Below are positions 9,659-19,134 of a stretch of DNA of 64,000 bases, in pieces. The notes under the pieces were generated by a model. The model saw nothing but the letters and a program-made list of their open reading frames with translations, was not told the DNA's origin and did no database searches. The stretch comes from Symsagittifera roscoffensis (taxonomy: Eukaryota; Xenacoelomorpha; Acoela; Convolutidae). The DNA lies in the NCBI RefSeq assembly GCF_963678635.1, contig NW_026971690.1, forward strand, positions 1-64,000. The letters are read 5' to 3'. The first letter of the stretch is position 1. Every line of letters begins with the position of its first letter. The position numbers and the translations under genes were made by a program.

Positions 9659-10097
9659 TTCTTATCGTGTTGATTCTTGTCGTCGTGTAGTTTCTTCGTT
9701 TGATTCAATGAATTCAACAAACAATCTTCGATCAATCAAGATCTAAAAAACAAGTCGCGACTTAGAACCATCATTTTTGGATGCAACATCAATCAATTCT
9801 TTAAAACTCTCCATTGAAATTCTTTTCACAATTCTGATTTAAAATTTTAGCACCAAGGTGGATCGTCCACCTTTGCCTTTGTCAGAGTAGCACGAATGTG
9901 CGCTGTCACCTTGATGACCTGGAGTGCCCCAGGTCTTTTATGACACAAACATAAAACCTATCATAACAATAGCATTACACAGACATATAAACATCACACA
10001 CCTATACTATCATATAAAAACCTAATCCTAATCTAAACTTAATCCTAATCTCTGTCAAGTTAACTTAATAAAAACCACTTACCGCCAAGCGCAACTC
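9659..10097 (-). promoter_or_regulatory. Inter-ORF spacer with two strong hairpins
   Basis: The spacer separates the pol-macro ORF from the SGNH ORF. It holds an 8-bp perfect stem, AAGGTGGA (9855-9862) with TCCACCTT (9866-9873) around TCG, and a 7-bp stem, GACCTGG (9916-9922) with CCAGGTC (9929-9935). The rest is AT-rich and lacks long ORFs. Because a downstream ORF has to be expressed after a stop codon, these could be structural elements controlling subgenomic RNA, splicing or reinitiation; only the stems are seen directly. Confidence 0.4.
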
Positions 10098-11636
10098 TTA
10101 GCGTATGCTCAGATAGTATTTTTTATGTAAGTAAACTTCTATGTCAGTCTCTGAAAATATCACATGTACAAGTGCGTACAACTCTCTCGGATGTAGCTTT
10201 CCCCTATTAGGATCGTATACTGGCAACGAGAGAGAGGTCACACCTCTCTCAACCAGGAAATCCCTAAGTCGAGTCAAGGCCAATACCAAGCTCTCCGGAT
10301 TCACGTGTTGCCTATCAGTAGCTTTCGTAACCAAAAAACACAAATATTTCCCTGGTATCTGTGATGCGACAGGGGGCAGCGCTATCATCCCTCCCACACC
10401 AGGCCTCTGCTTCCACAAAAACTCGATATTTTCATACTCTCTCTTGAAGTCAGCCGCTAGTGCTGTTCTGAAGCTTACGTCCGCGGTTATCGCTATGGCG
10501 CACGTGCGTTCCGTGAGTATGAAATCGCTGTCCGTTATGACGATATTGTTCGAATAATGGTTCGGTAGATCAAAATACGATTCAAAGATTCGTCCAAAAG
10601 GCGGTTTTTTAGCATTCTCGCCCTCTGTCTCTAGTTCTCCGGTTTCTCTTGCCGATTTCAATTTTTTTATTATCAGATTTTCGGTGTCGGTGAGTCCTAC
10701 CCCCACTCCCCGGACAAAAATATCCATCGACGTCCCCGTCGATCGCCCAAAGTCTAGGAGATCGAGGTTGGATTGTGGAACACGTAGAGGACCATCTGGG
10801 GCGACCCAGTTGGACTCGGTATTGTCATGACTGATGTATTTGACGCCGTCTCTATCGACGTCCTGAATCGTCAGGATCGTCTCTTTTGGATCTGTTGGCA
10901 GATCATGGAGCCATTCGAGCACGCGCAAGTTTGTTAGTTCTTGCTCATGAGTCTGTTCCGCTTCTGGTTCGAACTCCACTTCCGGTTCTGATCGATCGTC
11001 GATCCAATCTTGATCCATATCGTTCACAAGGTCAATTTCTTCTGGCATCGCCACTTCGTCCAGTCCCACCAGCGAGTCCATGACATCACTTACTACTATC
11101 CTGTCTACAACGAAGTCCTCGCCGTACGGATTGTATTTCTTCTGGTTTTTTCCTCTCTTGCTTTGGCGTGTTTCCATAGTGAGAGGAAAGTCAGGCTGTA
11201 TTCCTTTGTCAATTTCGGTTTGTTCCGGGCAGTCCCAGTCTTCTTCGGCATAAGGCAGAGTTTCATCGTCCACCTCTACTCGCTCGGTCAACTCGAGATC
11301 CAGTGGTAGATCGCAATCGTCCACCACCTCATTCCCGTCGTTCTTGTCGCGAGTAACCCTTTCATTCACTTCACAAGCAGGATCCACTATCAAATAGTCT
11401 CCCTCTTGCATGTCCGCTGGGATGCACCAATCCTCTGACGAGGCATTGTGGGGTTTGATATTCTCGTAATGAGCCGCTCTTCCAGTGCTCAGCCGATAAA
11501 AACGACCTCCTTGGTGCACCTCTGTTATCTGAAATGGACCACGCCATTCCTTTAATAAGTTCTTGGTTCCTTTTGGTGGAACCACTTCCTGGAACACCCA
11601 GAGGTAGTCGCCAACCGAGTAAGGTCTGTAAATATC
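10098..11636 (-). CDS. Truncated Ty3-type pol: integrase C-terminus, long linker and C-terminal macro domain
   Basis: The frame is open to about 11654, but similarity to integrase ends near 11636, so the 5' part (protease, RT, RNase H, integrase core) is missing. The N-terminal ~60 residues are a typical Ty3 integrase C-terminal module: PYSVGDYLWVF, then WRGPFQI, FYRL and HYENIKPH. An acidic linker of about 290 residues follows. The last ~140 residues (about 10105-10525) resemble the TARG1/ALC1 subgroup of macro domains in layout: VGGMIALPP, then YLCFLVTKATD, a helix, GVTSLSLP, and a terminal helix and strand ending in TDIEVYL. The family binds ADP-ribose and TARG1 also hydrolyses ADP-ribosyl bonds. 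Here the usual Gly-rich loop after the SLP strand reads VYDPNRGKL, so activity is uncertain. Similar remnants lie at 19.26-19.49, 47.39-47.65 and 52.03-52.26 kb. Confidence 0.75.
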   Translation of the reverse strand, partial: DIYRPYSVGDYLWVFQEVVPPKGTKNLLKEWRGPFQITEVHQGGRFYRLSTGRAAHYENIKPHNASSEDWCIPADMQEGDYLIVDPACEVNERVTRDKNDGNEVVDDCDLPLDLELTERVEVDDETLPYAEEDWDCPEQTEIDKGIQPDFPLTMETRQSKRGKNQKKYNPYGEDFVVDRIVVSDVMDSLVGLDEVAMPEEIDLVNDMDQDWIDDRSEPEVEFEPEAEQTHEQELTNLRVLEWLHDLPTDPKETILTIQDVDRDGVKYISHDNTESNWVAPDGPLRVPQSNLDLLDFGRSTGTSMDIFVRGVGVGLTDTENLIIKKLKSARETGELETEGENAKKPPFGRIFESYFDLPNHYSNNIVITDSDFILTERTCAIAITADVSFRTALAADFKREYENIEFLWKQRPGVGGMIALPPVASQIPGKYLCFLVTKATDRQHVNPESLVLALTRLRDFLVERGVTSLSLPVYDPNRGKLHPRELYALVHVIFSETDIEVYLHKKYYLSIR

Positions 11637-11654
11637 TAAGACTCGCGAACGCCG

Positions 11655-12839
11655 TTAAAAACAGATTTTGGAACTCAAGTAAATACCATTAGTTTTTATT
11701 GGACACTAGAACTTTGATCAATTTCACATGGATCAGTCTAAAATCCGCCTTGTCAAAACATAACTCTATAAAATACACCCTGGCAACTATTTTCAATACG
11801 CAGAAACTGACAGCGGCTTTAGAGTCAACCAAGTAAAATAGGTTGGGCAACTCTATAAGTTTTAAAGAAGTAATTAGCTTTAACTCAGGAAATTTTTAGT
11901 TGTTTGAACCATCAGATCTCTTGATTGTTCGACCTTCCCAGTCAAGCAGCTGCTTGCTCCAAAATGTAACACTCACTTATCCATTCTTGATGTTCTCTAT
12001 CGGGAACAAGACAGCTCTAATCGATTTGTTTGTTAAATGTTCAAATTGCGAATAGCAATTTGACTCTAGATTGATTTTTCTGGTCACTTTCTCGCAATTA
12101 TGAACTCGGTTCTTCTGATTTTCTGACTTTTGATTTCAGTTGCTGCGATAAACTTGAGCGTGACTTGGTCAGTTTGATTTTTCAAAATCACAATTTCACT
12201 ACAAAAACAAAAAAAACTAAATATATTTCAGTATATGACCGACTGGCACAGATCTTTGTCGATCATATATCTAAATTACTTCAGGAAGTACTGCACAAGC
12301 TGCGTTTTCCAGCTAGATGCTCATTAGAAGCCGTTTCCATACTTTGAAGCCTCTGTGCCAATAAAAAGGGTCCACGTATTTCAAGAATGGCGAATCACCG
12401 TCAAGTTGTCGTGGGTTGAAAGGATGAGTGTGAAGTAGTTTAGAGTCTCAGCGGTTTGATCCCGCCACTGAGTACGAAAGAAACGAATAAATCAAGCAAC
12501 CAATATGGGAACTGTAACGTCCAACAATCGGTTAATGCGCACGCTCAAATTGTCCTGCACGAACGTCTCCTTTATACTCTTTTTCTTAGAAAACATCCAT
12601 CAAGATACTCAATTCGCAACCGGGACCCAAAAAGCCGAGCATCTCCAGAAGCTTCTTGGTCCTTGAGCCATCGTTCGCATGAACCCTTTCAGAATGTAGC
12701 TAAGATAGTTTCGCTTGCTTTAGACACAAAATTCGTCACAAGCATGTCAAGAGGACATCACACAAAGATATCTTCCTAATTCCACTGCATTAAAAGAGTC
12801 TAAGACTGGTCTTCTTTTTCCATTGGTAGAATTTGCGAT
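11655..12839. other. Decayed AT-rich sequence between two element copies
   Basis: No intact ORF of note. The sequence begins exactly where the open pol frame of the left element ends. It probably represents the decayed 3' part of the older minus-strand copy, since SGNH-protein remnants lie just to its right in the same orientation. A weak match exists between about 11637-11700 and 13693-13750 (AAGACTCGCGA followed by diverged sequence). I cannot assign its coding origin with confidence. Confidence 0.35.
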
Positions 12840-13590
12840 ACTGATCTAGATATTTTGAAACGACAAGCTCGTTGATAGGCCGTGATGTTCAACATACTAC
12901 TCTTAGCTTAAATTGTATTGCAATATTCGAGATCTCCAGACAGAGATCTTCATCAATTACCATCAAAAAAGTTATAACTTCTGGTATTGCACTTAAAACC
13001 TGTCTGCAAGATCCGGCGTGAGAGGACGAAATTTCATCACCAGTAGGTTACGATTAGGAGCGGGTACCAGCATCAAAGTCACCTCGGCTATGAGTGATAA
13101 AAGGGCGTAGACTAATAGCAATGCCGGAAAGACCTGCTTCGCCAGTTGAGGAAGTCATTACAATTTCCGTTCTATGCAGAAAAACTAATCTAGATTGTAC
13201 TAATTCCTGCACCTCTATCATCAACGTGAACATCGTTTGAATGGTTTCCTACAACATTTCCGGAGAAGACTTTTTCTGCATCAGCTTTTCAAGGAGTCCC
13301 GTTGCATGCATGTGATCATTCATTCCAGCGAATATTAATAAATAAAGCATGCAAAGGACTTCTGATTTGATCGCAACTACAAAGGTCAGCTTTTGTTTGA
13401 GATCCACACGAAGTAGCACGTACAAGCGCATTTCCCGACAGAAGAACTGTGTGGAGGTGCTCACGAAAACCGCGAATATGCTTGCTATGGCTGCGCCCAG
13501 ATCCTGCCTGTTGTAGACATCTAGACTTTCTGTAAGTTTCGAGACGCAAAACGCCTCCATATACCTAGGACCATTTTTCAGACTCAATCA
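12840..13590 (-). pseudogene. Decayed second SGNH-like domain region of the accessory protein
   Basis: In several frames on the minus strand this stretch matches the second SGNH-like domain and its downstream part in the 1259-aa protein. LLIFAGMNDHMHATGLLEKL corresponds to VVAGSNDHLQSRGLLSRL; VPAPNR corresponds to IPAPNR; VIDEDLCLEISNIA corresponds to VLDEILGLELSNFA. It resembles the plus-strand relic (FAGMNDHRHAAG at about 37.4 kb) more than the intact copy. It is interrupted by stops and frame changes and is not expressible as it stands. Confidence 0.75.
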
Positions 13591-14540
13591 TGCGCAGGCC
13601 ATGACCTTCAGTTACATCATTTTTGGAATCAAAATTTTGACACCTAAATTTTTGCGAGTGGGAGTTGCTATTTAAAACTACTCGAAGATTCGGGAACAAT
13701 TCGAAGACTCGCGAGCGTCTTTATAGGATAAAAGATAACAATTCCGTTTGTTTTCACACGCTAGTTGGCCCTAAGATTGTCTATTTTTGTACTCCTGGGA
13801 ACTCCGTGATCTTCTTAGTCGTGGCGAGGGATAAATGGACTTCATGGATTTTCAGCCAATCGACGCATTTTTAATCAATCAAGCCGCAAGTCGTAGAACT
13901 TCAAGATGGCCAACTTCAACTCTTCCATTTGCTCAAATTAGATCTCAGCTCTTGGATAATCAGTTTTCATAGGTAAAACAAATAAAGAAATCTGGAAAAC
14001 ACTCCATCCTGGACTGATCGGCGGCTCGTCTATCTCTTTTCGCAAACAGAGGTTACTCGTTGACTGAGCTTCGCGCGCGGCAGAACTGTTCGCTACCATC
14101 TCAAAAGTCTTTGAGCGCGCATGGAAACTTCGGCTAGCCTTTGAACTATCTTAATGGCTTCAATCAATTAATATACCCGTTCAAGTATTGTACCCTTTCG
14201 CCTCCATCAGATTAGTCGTCCCGATTTTCGAAGTTTATTCTGAATGTTCTGCTTGTAGTTGGTTCGGTATCAATGGTTCCACATTTATAGTAAAAGTTTC
14301 TCTTAGTTCCTTGAGCAATTTTGAACTTATTACTCCGATGAGAGTGAGTCCTACCCATATAGCTTTTCTTCGCCTTACTTATTTCCCGTTCAGCTTAAGA
14401 AGAATTCAAACTCCTTCTCATGATGCATTCGAACTCGTTCTTGTTGTTCCGACTTTCGGTACGAAAGTAACGGAATATTTGTGCTCGGGGTGGGTTTTTT
14501 TTTTCTTCAGACAAATTTCGACTTTTTAACTAGCCATTTT
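13591..14540 (-). pseudogene. Decayed element sequence with a pol-extension fragment
   Basis: Between about 14215 and 14370 the sequence matches the linker between integrase and macro domain as found at 19.67-19.78 kb (TGGTTCC, then TTTCTCTTAGTTCCTTGAG, then GAGTAAGTCCTAC or GAGTGAGTCCTAC). The rest has no recognisable coding content. The order relative to the SGNH fragment at 12.84-13.59 kb is the one expected for a minus-strand copy. Confidence 0.5.
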
Positions 14541-15378
14541 TGACGGAACTTTTTTATATCACTCGAAAGCTATTGTTGTCCTGAGCTTAAATTTGAAAAG
14601 ATATTTTACCTGTGATCATTTTTCGTTAAGTTATGAGGGTTTAAAGATTGCCATTTTGGCCTTTTTGACCAATTTGGGACAATTAACGCGCGATATAACT
14701 CGCGCTATTAACGCGTCAGCGGATATTTAATCCGTCTTATAAATCGTTCCAAATTGGTTGAACGAAGCTTATTTGCCATAATTGATTTGTTACAAGAACG
14801 AAATCTATCTTTTTGTACTTTATATGGCGTGTGGGGGGATGATTTTCATTAAAAAATTTCAAATTTTGGAAAAAAATCATTTTTATTTATTTCAATTAAT
14901 TTTTTTATGTTATTACTGCTGCTCCAAAAACCTTAAAAGGCAGTCGGAACATTCAGGGCTTCGCCCTGATACGAGCAGTCCTGTTGCATTTGTTTTCGGT
15001 TGTCTTGATTTTTATCTTGTTTTCTCTTCAATTCCCTGACATCCGGATATTTGGTCTCATTTTATCCAGCCCAAACCAGCGAGGAATGCCTAGTGGTTGA
15101 CGAAGTTCCAGCTCTCGAATTTGGTCTCAGAAAAAGGGAATTCTCCTGCCTCTTTTTCGGTAGTTTTACTCAAGCCACGGTTGCGCACCAGTTCGTGTTC
15201 CATTAGGCCGCCATCTGTGCCTAATGATATTCATCTGGAGCATTCTCGATTAGAAGTTAGCTCGATGGTTTAGCCCACATTGAGAACTGGTTCCCTTGCC
15301 GATAAACTCCGTTCACGTAAGGCCCAAGCTGCAGAACTTTGCTCCATTACTGCATAACCGAGATCGCTGGGGTGTCTG
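14541..15378. other. Unassigned intergenic sequence
   Basis: No ORF, repeat family or RNA gene is recognised. The first half is AT-rich with poly-T runs; 15.06-15.37 kb is of more balanced composition and could be an unrecognised coding relic. There is a perfect 7-bp hairpin TCAGGGC-TTC-GCCCTGA at 14953-14969. Confidence 0.3.
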
Positions 15379-15610
15379 CTGCAAGATTTGAACGGTTTTG
15401 AGCGGTTTGTCTAAAAAAACCGCGCAATATTTGAACGGTTTTTGAGTGGTTTATCTAAAAAAAACCGTTCAAATCTTGCGCGGTCTTTGAGCGGTTTTTT
15501 GAGATAAAACGTTCAAAAACCGCTCAAACCGCTCATTTTGAAGCAAGATTTTGAGCGTAATCGTCTAAGAAACTGCTCAAATCTTGCTTCAAATTAGGTG
15601 AAAAATCTCG
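15379..15610. repeat. Palindrome-rich cluster built on the GAGCGGTTT motif
   Basis: A dense set of direct and inverted copies of a short motif: CAAGATTTGAACGGTTTT near the left end reappears inverted as AAAACCGTTCAAATCTTG, and GAGCGGTTT or its complement AAACCGCTC recurs many times, separated by GTCTAAAAAAA-type spacers. The last ~100 bases recur almost unchanged at about 49.32-49.43 kb. The structure suggests a small foldback or MITE-like element, but no target duplication could be identified. Confidence 0.6.
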
Positions 15611-16307
15611 ACTCGGGAAATCATCCAGGATTTAATTTTTCAGAGATTTAGCCCAACAGTTCCTAAGACGGCTGTTCATACCTCAAAATCAATCATATGA
15701 AGAAATGACACTAGATTAAACTAAAATCAGGATTTGAGAGTAAATTATTTAAAAATATCGACCTTAGGTTAGCTCTTCCGCCCAAAGACTGTTGATCTTG
15801 CTTGAAAAGACCTTTTTCATGAAAAACAGGCGCATGTAATGATATTTAGATTAAGTCTGGGTTAAATGTTCAAGATATTTCCGGTTTTTGCACGTCAAGT
15901 CCATTTCAGTAGTCAAGTTCATTTTCGGTCTCAACAACAGGTAAAAACTTGACAAAAGTGTTATTTAATTATCATTACGTGCGCCTGTTTTTCATGAAAA
16001 AGGCAAAGTCAAGCAAGATTGAAAATCCGTTGCAATCATTGGTCAGCTATTATTTCTCGAAAAGTTGAACCTTTTTTTTCCGAAAAGTTACAAATGACAT
16101 TCACACACAATTGTAATTTCATTGTTTGTATCAGGCATCAATCAACAAAATCACCTGTTTCTAAGAAGGAAACAGGGCACCCACTTTAACCTAATCTCAA
16201 TGACAAAAATCATGCAATAAAATATGACAAAGGAAAAACTTCGGAAAAAAGTTGTTTTTTGATAAAGTACAAAATTATTTACATACAAAATAAAATAAAA
16301 CTTAATT
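15611..16307 (-). repeat. AT-rich dispersed repeat, left half (interrupted by the MULE)
   Basis: This stretch matches 46.7-47.28 kb and 51.3-51.93 kb: shared blocks include CAATCATTGGTCAG, GCATCAATCA, AGCACCCA or GGCACCCA, and ATGCAATAAAATAT. The match resumes on the far side of the MULE at 19135 (ATCTACACTG, then ATCCTAAGGTT). It therefore belongs to the old minus-strand element copy, in the noncoding region downstream of the macro-domain relic. Confidence 0.65.
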
Positions 16308-16337
16308 GTATAAAATGGTGTTCAGACACTTTGGTCA

Positions 16338-16416
16338 CAGACAATTCAGCCAATTTCAAATTCAGACAATTCAATCAAAATGAGTGAGACAATTTGGCCA
16401 AAGACAATTCAGACAG
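16338..16416 (+). repeat. Left inverted repeat of the MULE, iterated GACAATTCAG units
   Basis: Three units (ACAGACAATTCAGCC, TCAGACAATTCAATC, AAGACAATTCAG) with an intervening diverged one (GACAATTTGGCC). It aligns along its whole length with the reverse complement of 19041-19120. Iterated transposase-binding sites of this kind occur in several MULE and foldback families. Confidence 0.8.
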
Positions 16417-16505
16417 TTTTAAAGTTTTAAAATGTGCACGCAAAAACTTTCCCATGCGGCAAAACATCAAAGCTTTCATTAGACGATTTATAATTAAATT
16501 CTTTC

Positions 16506-17475
16506 AAATGCACATAAAACAAATATAATTAACAGAAACAAAAGTACCTAAACATAATAAAACTTTATGCAATTCATTATGTTTCCAATTTTAGAATAGT
16601 ACCTAAGCAAAAATTGAACTCAACAAAATCTGCACAAAACTTAAAAGTTAACCAATTTACGCGAAAGTGGAACCGAGATTGGTAGTTTTACAGGCGGTCA
16701 AAAACGATATCATTTAAAGGGTTGACCACCCCTACCACGTACTGGCCACACAGTTACGCTGATATTTTTTATCATGCCTTAGGCGGGGGAGGGTGCAACC
16801 GCCTATTAGATAATTTGGATAGTTGGTAGAAGCTAATTAGAAACTTAAACTTCTTTAAAAGATAAACTAATTGCGATTAAAATATTGTCCAACCAGAAAC
16901 CAGTACCGCGTTTAACGCCTACTTTTTGCAGTTAGATTTTCCATTTACACAATTAACATTGATTAATCTTCATTACTAACTAGCTTGAACAAATGCACAT
17001 AAAACAAATATAATTAACAGAAACAAAAGTACCTAAACATAATAAAACTTTATGCAATTCATTATGTTTCCAATTTTAGAATAGTACCTAAGCAAAAATT
17101 GAACTCAACAAAATCTGCACAAAACTTAAAAGTTAACCAATTTACGCGAAAGTGGAACCGAGATTGGTAGTTTTACAGGCGGTCAAAAACGATATCATTT
17201 AAAGGGTTGACCACCCCTACCACGTACTGGCCACACAGTTACGCTGATATTTTTTATCATGCCTTAGGCGGGGGAGGGTGCAACCGCCTATTAGATAATT
17301 TGGATAGTTGGTAGAAGCTAATTAGAAACTTAAACTTCTTTAAAAGATAAACTAATTGCGATTAAAATATTGTCCAACCAGAAACCAGTACCGCGTTTAA
17401 CGCCTACTTTTTGCAGTTAGATTTTCCATTTACACAATTAACATTGATTAATCTTCATTACTAACTAGCTTGAAC
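16506..17475. repeat. Perfect 485-bp tandem duplication inside the MULE
   Basis: Bases 16506-16990 are followed directly by an apparently identical second copy at 16991-17475; reading both line by line I found no difference and no change of length. Each unit begins AAATGCACATAAAAC and ends ACTAGCTTGAAC. Neither copy carries a significant ORF. The duplication is either very recent or an assembly artefact from collapsed or expanded reads. Confidence 0.9.
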
Positions 17476-17534
17476 AACTGAATGATTAGTATCTGAATCA
17501 TTCTAAAACTTTCACTTTTAGCAAAAGTTGTCGT

Positions 17535-18892
17535 AAAATAGAATTCGTAACATCTGAACGCGGAAAAAAGCATCTTTGTCTTGATGGTTATAGATACCGT
17601 GAAAAAACCAACTTAAGAACGGTCTCATTAAATGGCAATGTACATTTGAAAATTGCAGAGCAGTGGGTTATTTGGACGAACAGCAAGAATTCACCTTAAA
17701 AACCGAGCATGCTCATTTACCGAGCCCCTGAAAAGTTCAAGCTAAGAAATTTGCTAGCGAAGTTCGAGAAAAAGCCGCAAAAACTGGTAACGCTCCACGA
17801 CAGATTGTCTTTAACGCCCAAACTGACCTGCCTCTTTATACCGAGTTACTCAACATCTCTCCGGAGTAAAAACCGAATCAGGCAGCAAGCCTTAGAAACA
17901 ATGCCAAAACCAAAAAACCTTGAGAGCGTCGACGAAATTCCTGAACCTCTGAAACTCACACACAGCGGTGATACGTTCCTGTATTTCGATTCTGGTAAGT
18001 CGGACAGTCGAGTTTTAGTTTTGCAACATTACCAGCGCTGGATTTGCTTTCTCAGTCGGAAATCTGTCATTGCGATGGAACGTTTTCAGTGGCACCAGAT
18101 GTCTTTTACCAATTTTATACTATTCATAGTGTAATCGAAAATGCAGTTATACCCTTGGTGTATGCGCTGCTGCCCAACAAGACCCAAGACACATATGAAA
18201 AACTTTTTGACTGCTTAGAGCAATTTGGAAAAAAAGTAGTCATTGATTTTGAAGCCGCTGTTGGCAACGCCATAAGGAAAATGCAGCCTGATACAGAAAT
18301 TCAATTCTGTTTCTTCCATCTAGGCCAGGCAGTATGGCGCAATGTACAAAAACTTGGGTTTACGCGCAAGTACATGGACGATGATGAGTTTCGGCTGAAT
18401 GTCAAAAAAATGATTTGCTTGGCATTCGTTCCCGTTATTTACGTTATTTTCGCTTTTGAGGCTCTCCGAAAAGAGGATCCCTCAGAGGAATTTCAGAGTC
18501 TATTGGACTATTTTGAAGACACCTATATTGGTGCCTGTCGAGGGAATAGACGCGTCAAACCAAAATTTGACATTGCCGATTTGAACGTTTTCAATCGGGT
18601 GCTCAGCGGTGAACCTCGTACGAACAATGTATTGGAGGCATGGAATGGCAGCTTCAATAAATTTGTGTCGACAAAGCACCCGGCCCTCCCCAAGCTGATC
18701 ACACGTTTCAAAGATGAGCAAAAAAATGCCGAAATAAATAGAGAGAGACTGATGTCCGGTGATGTTATTAGAAAACCGAGGCCCAAGTATACACTCGTCA
18801 ATGAAAAACTCGTTCAAAACGCAAAAAACTATAATCCAGACAATATACAGACGTATTTAAAACTTTGTACCTTCAATGTACATATATCTTAA
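17535..18892 (+). pseudogene. FLYWCH zinc finger-MULE transposase, frameshifted
   Basis: The N-terminal part shows a FLYWCH zinc finger split over two frames: FVTSERGKKHLCLDGYRYR, then WQCTFENCRA and TEHAHLPSP, supplying the WxC, C and HxH ligands. The transposase follows: CDGTFSVAPDVFYQFYTIH (first catalytic Asp), VIDFEAAVGNAI (second Asp), CFFHLGQAVWR (the conserved C/H region) and NNVLEAWNGSFN towards the C-terminus. At least two single-base shifts interrupt it, one near 17625 within the zinc finger and one near 18020 just before the DGTF block. From about 18044 the frame is open for 282 residues to the stop at 18892. Transposase of this type acts in the nucleus on the terminal repeats; this copy should not make a full protein. 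Confidence 0.85.
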
Positions 18893-19040
18893 AACGTAAT
18901 GCATAGCAAGTTTGTTTTGATCTTTGAAATTTGTTATTTGATGTTTCACATTTCTTTGTTAAAACGTTGAAAGCCTTCGGACTCTAATCAAATTAGAAAA
19001 AATTAAAATTTTCCTTTTATCTAGTCTCTTTAATCTAAAT

Positions 19041-19120
19041 AGGCCGAATCGTCTTTGGCTGAATTGTCTGAGTTTTTTTTGGCTGAATTGTCTGATTTTT
19101 AAATCGGCTGAATTGTCTCT
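19041..19120 (-). repeat. Right inverted repeat of the MULE, iterated GGCTGAATTGTC units
   Basis: Contains GGCTGAATTGTCTGA twice and GGCTGAATTGTCTC once, plus the diverged GGCCGAATCGTC. It is the inverted counterpart of 16338-16416. The outermost bases at both ends begin GGYG when read inwards (GGTG on the left, GGCG on the right). Confidence 0.8.
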
Positions 19121-19134
19121 GCGCCGTATAAAAT

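Larger units (their letters stand above)
16317..19125 (+). mobile_element. MULE (Mutator-like) DNA transposon with FLYWCH zinc finger, 2.81 kb
   Basis: The element is delimited by a 9-bp target-site duplication GTATAAAAT (16308-16316 and 19126-19134), the length typical of MULEs. Its ends are inverted repeats of about 80 bp built from an iterated unit: GACAATTCAGCC occurs in tandem at 16339-16415 and inverted, GGCTGAATTGTC, at 19041-19120. It contains a FLYWCH-type zinc finger and a MULE transposase (about 17535-18892) with at least two frameshifts, plus a 485-bp tandem duplication upstream of the gene. The host sequence on both sides joins up with the uninterrupted copies at 47.28 and 51.9 kb, which confirms the boundaries. 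Confidence 0.9.

Noticed and set aside
9854-9935. Bacterial-type transcription terminators
   Set aside because: The hairpins lack a U-tract and the context is eukaryotic retroelement DNA; kept only as RNA structure candidates.
10010-10060. Telomere-like CCTAATCCTAATC stretch
   Set aside because: Only about three irregular units with interruptions (CTAAACTTAATCC); far too short and imperfect for telomeric DNA, and it lies inside the element.
17709-18134. Separate 141-aa gene upstream of the transposase
   Set aside because: Its sequence is the middle of the FLYWCH-transposase read before and partly after a frameshift; it is part of the broken transposase.
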